The position numbers were made by a program, and so were the translations under genes. The notes under the pieces are model-generated. The model saw only the letters and a program-made list of their open reading frames with translations, was not told where the DNA came from and ran no database searches. From NCBI RefSeq assembly GCF_020520285.1, contig NZ_CP084742.1, positions 4,340,001-4,404,000 of the forward strand: 64,000 nucleotides of DNA, written 5' to 3'. Position 1 is the stretch's first letter; every line of letters starts with the position of its first letter. Source of the stretch: Pseudomonas sp. L5B5. GTDB lineage: Bacteria; Pseudomonadota; Gammaproteobacteria; Pseudomonadales; Pseudomonadaceae. This document shows positions 63,382 through 64,000 of this stretch, in pieces.

Positions 63382-64000
63382 ATGCAGGCGTATCAGCGCG
63401 ATTTCATTCGTTTTGCCATCGATCGCGGGGTTTTGCGCTTCGGTGAGTTCACCCTGAAGTCCGGGCGCACCAGCCCCTACTTCTTCAATGCCGGTCTGTT
63501 CAACAGCGGTACGGCCCTGGCCCAGCTGGGGCGTTTCTATGCGGCGGCCATCGTCGACAGCGGCATTTCCTTCGACGTCCTGTTCGGTCCCGCCTACAAG
63601 GGCATTCCCCTGGCCGCGGCCACTGCGGTAGCACTGGCCGAGCATCACCAGCGTGATCTGCCCTGGTGCTTCAACCGCAAGGAAGCCAAGGCCCATGGCG
63701 AGGGTGGCAGCCTGGTGGGCGCGCCGCTGACCGGCGATGTGCTGATCATCGATGACGTGATCACTGCCGGCACGGCCATTCGTGAGGTGATGCAGATCAT
63801 CGGTTCCCAGGACGGTGCCAAGGCGGCCGGTGTGCTGATCGCCCTGAACCGCCAGGAGCGTGGCAACGGTGAGTTGTCGGCGATCCAGGAGGTCGAGCGC
63901 GACTTCGGCATTCCGGTGGTGAGCATCGTATCCCTGAATCAGGTCCTGGAATTCCTGGCGGACGATCCGCAGCTCAAGCAGCACTTGCCGGCGGTGCAAG
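63382..64000 (+). CDS. pyrE: Orotate phosphoribosyltransferase PyrE (3' end cut by window)
   Basis: Pyrimidine synthesis enzyme that joins orotate and PRPP. The ATG at 63382 gives [23 protein letters not shown], then [29 protein letters not shown] and the PRPP loop [13 protein letters not shown]. About 206 codons are visible; the usual length is about 213, so only the last few residues lie beyond the window. Confidence 0.96.
   Translation, partial: MQAYQRDFIRFAIDRGVLRFGEFTLKSGRTSPYFFNAGLFNSGTALAQLGRFYAAAIVDSGISFDVLFGPAYKGIPLAAATAVALAEHHQRDLPWCFNRKEAKAHGEGGSLVGAPLTGDVLIIDDVITAGTAIREVMQIIGSQDGAKAAGVLIALNRQERGNGELSAIQEVERDFGIPVVSIVSLNQVLEFLADDPQLKQHLPAVQ

Overview
This is a gene-dense, GC-rich chromosomal stretch from a Pseudomonas, most likely of the P. 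fluorescens species complex (P. protegens or P. chlororaphis-like). The evidence is the gene order pst-phoU-phoR-phoB-ubiA-ubiC-rubA-hup, the order oxyR-recG-exbBD-tonB-ridA-spoT-rpoZ-gmk-yicC-rph-crc-pyrE, a Crc protein, and REP/REPIN-type hairpins between genes. No rRNA, tRNA, insertion sequence, integrase or CRISPR array was seen.

Bases 1-10500 are the phosphate-control region: the end of pstA, then pstB, phoU and an orphan response regulator on the plus strand; a HigBA-type toxin-antitoxin pair with a palindromic operator; a secreted M23-family protein; then a CNNM/CorC protein, phoR and phoB on the minus strand, with a good Pho box in front of phoB. Bases 10500-14080 hold ubiCA, rubredoxin and its reductase, and an HU protein.

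Bases 14170-47160 are a complete type VI secretion locus of the P. aeruginosa H1 kind. All 13 core genes are present (tssA-tssM, including hcp and vgrG). The locus also has the whole threonine-phosphorylation switch: tagQRST senses at the envelope, PpkA kinase phosphorylates the scaffold Fha, PppA phosphatase reverses this, and TagF represses. It is built as two wings diverging from a 393-base AT-rich control region at 29402-29794. The minus wing runs tssA-B-C-hcp-tssE-F-G-clpV-vgrG and the plus wing runs fha-tssJ-K-L-M-tagF-pppA-ppkA-tagT-S-R-Q. At the far end of the minus wing lies a plus-strand effector module: two unknown secreted proteins, an Eag/DUF1795 chaperone, a prePAAR-TM-PAAR-TM effector with a C-terminal toxin domain, and a small cytosolic immunity candidate. 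REP hairpins sit beside hcp and vgrG, which may set expression of the secreted parts. No tagJ gene is present.

Bases 47160-64000 return to the conserved core: a small conserved protein, a YbaK-HDOD protein, recG-oxyR, exbB-exbD-tonB, an epimerase-like protein, a lipoprotein, ridA-spoT-rpoZ, gmk, yicC, rph, a DUF4870 membrane protein, crc and the start of pyrE. The most interesting part is the effector module and the small unknown genes beside it; its toxin activity could not be assigned from sequence alone.
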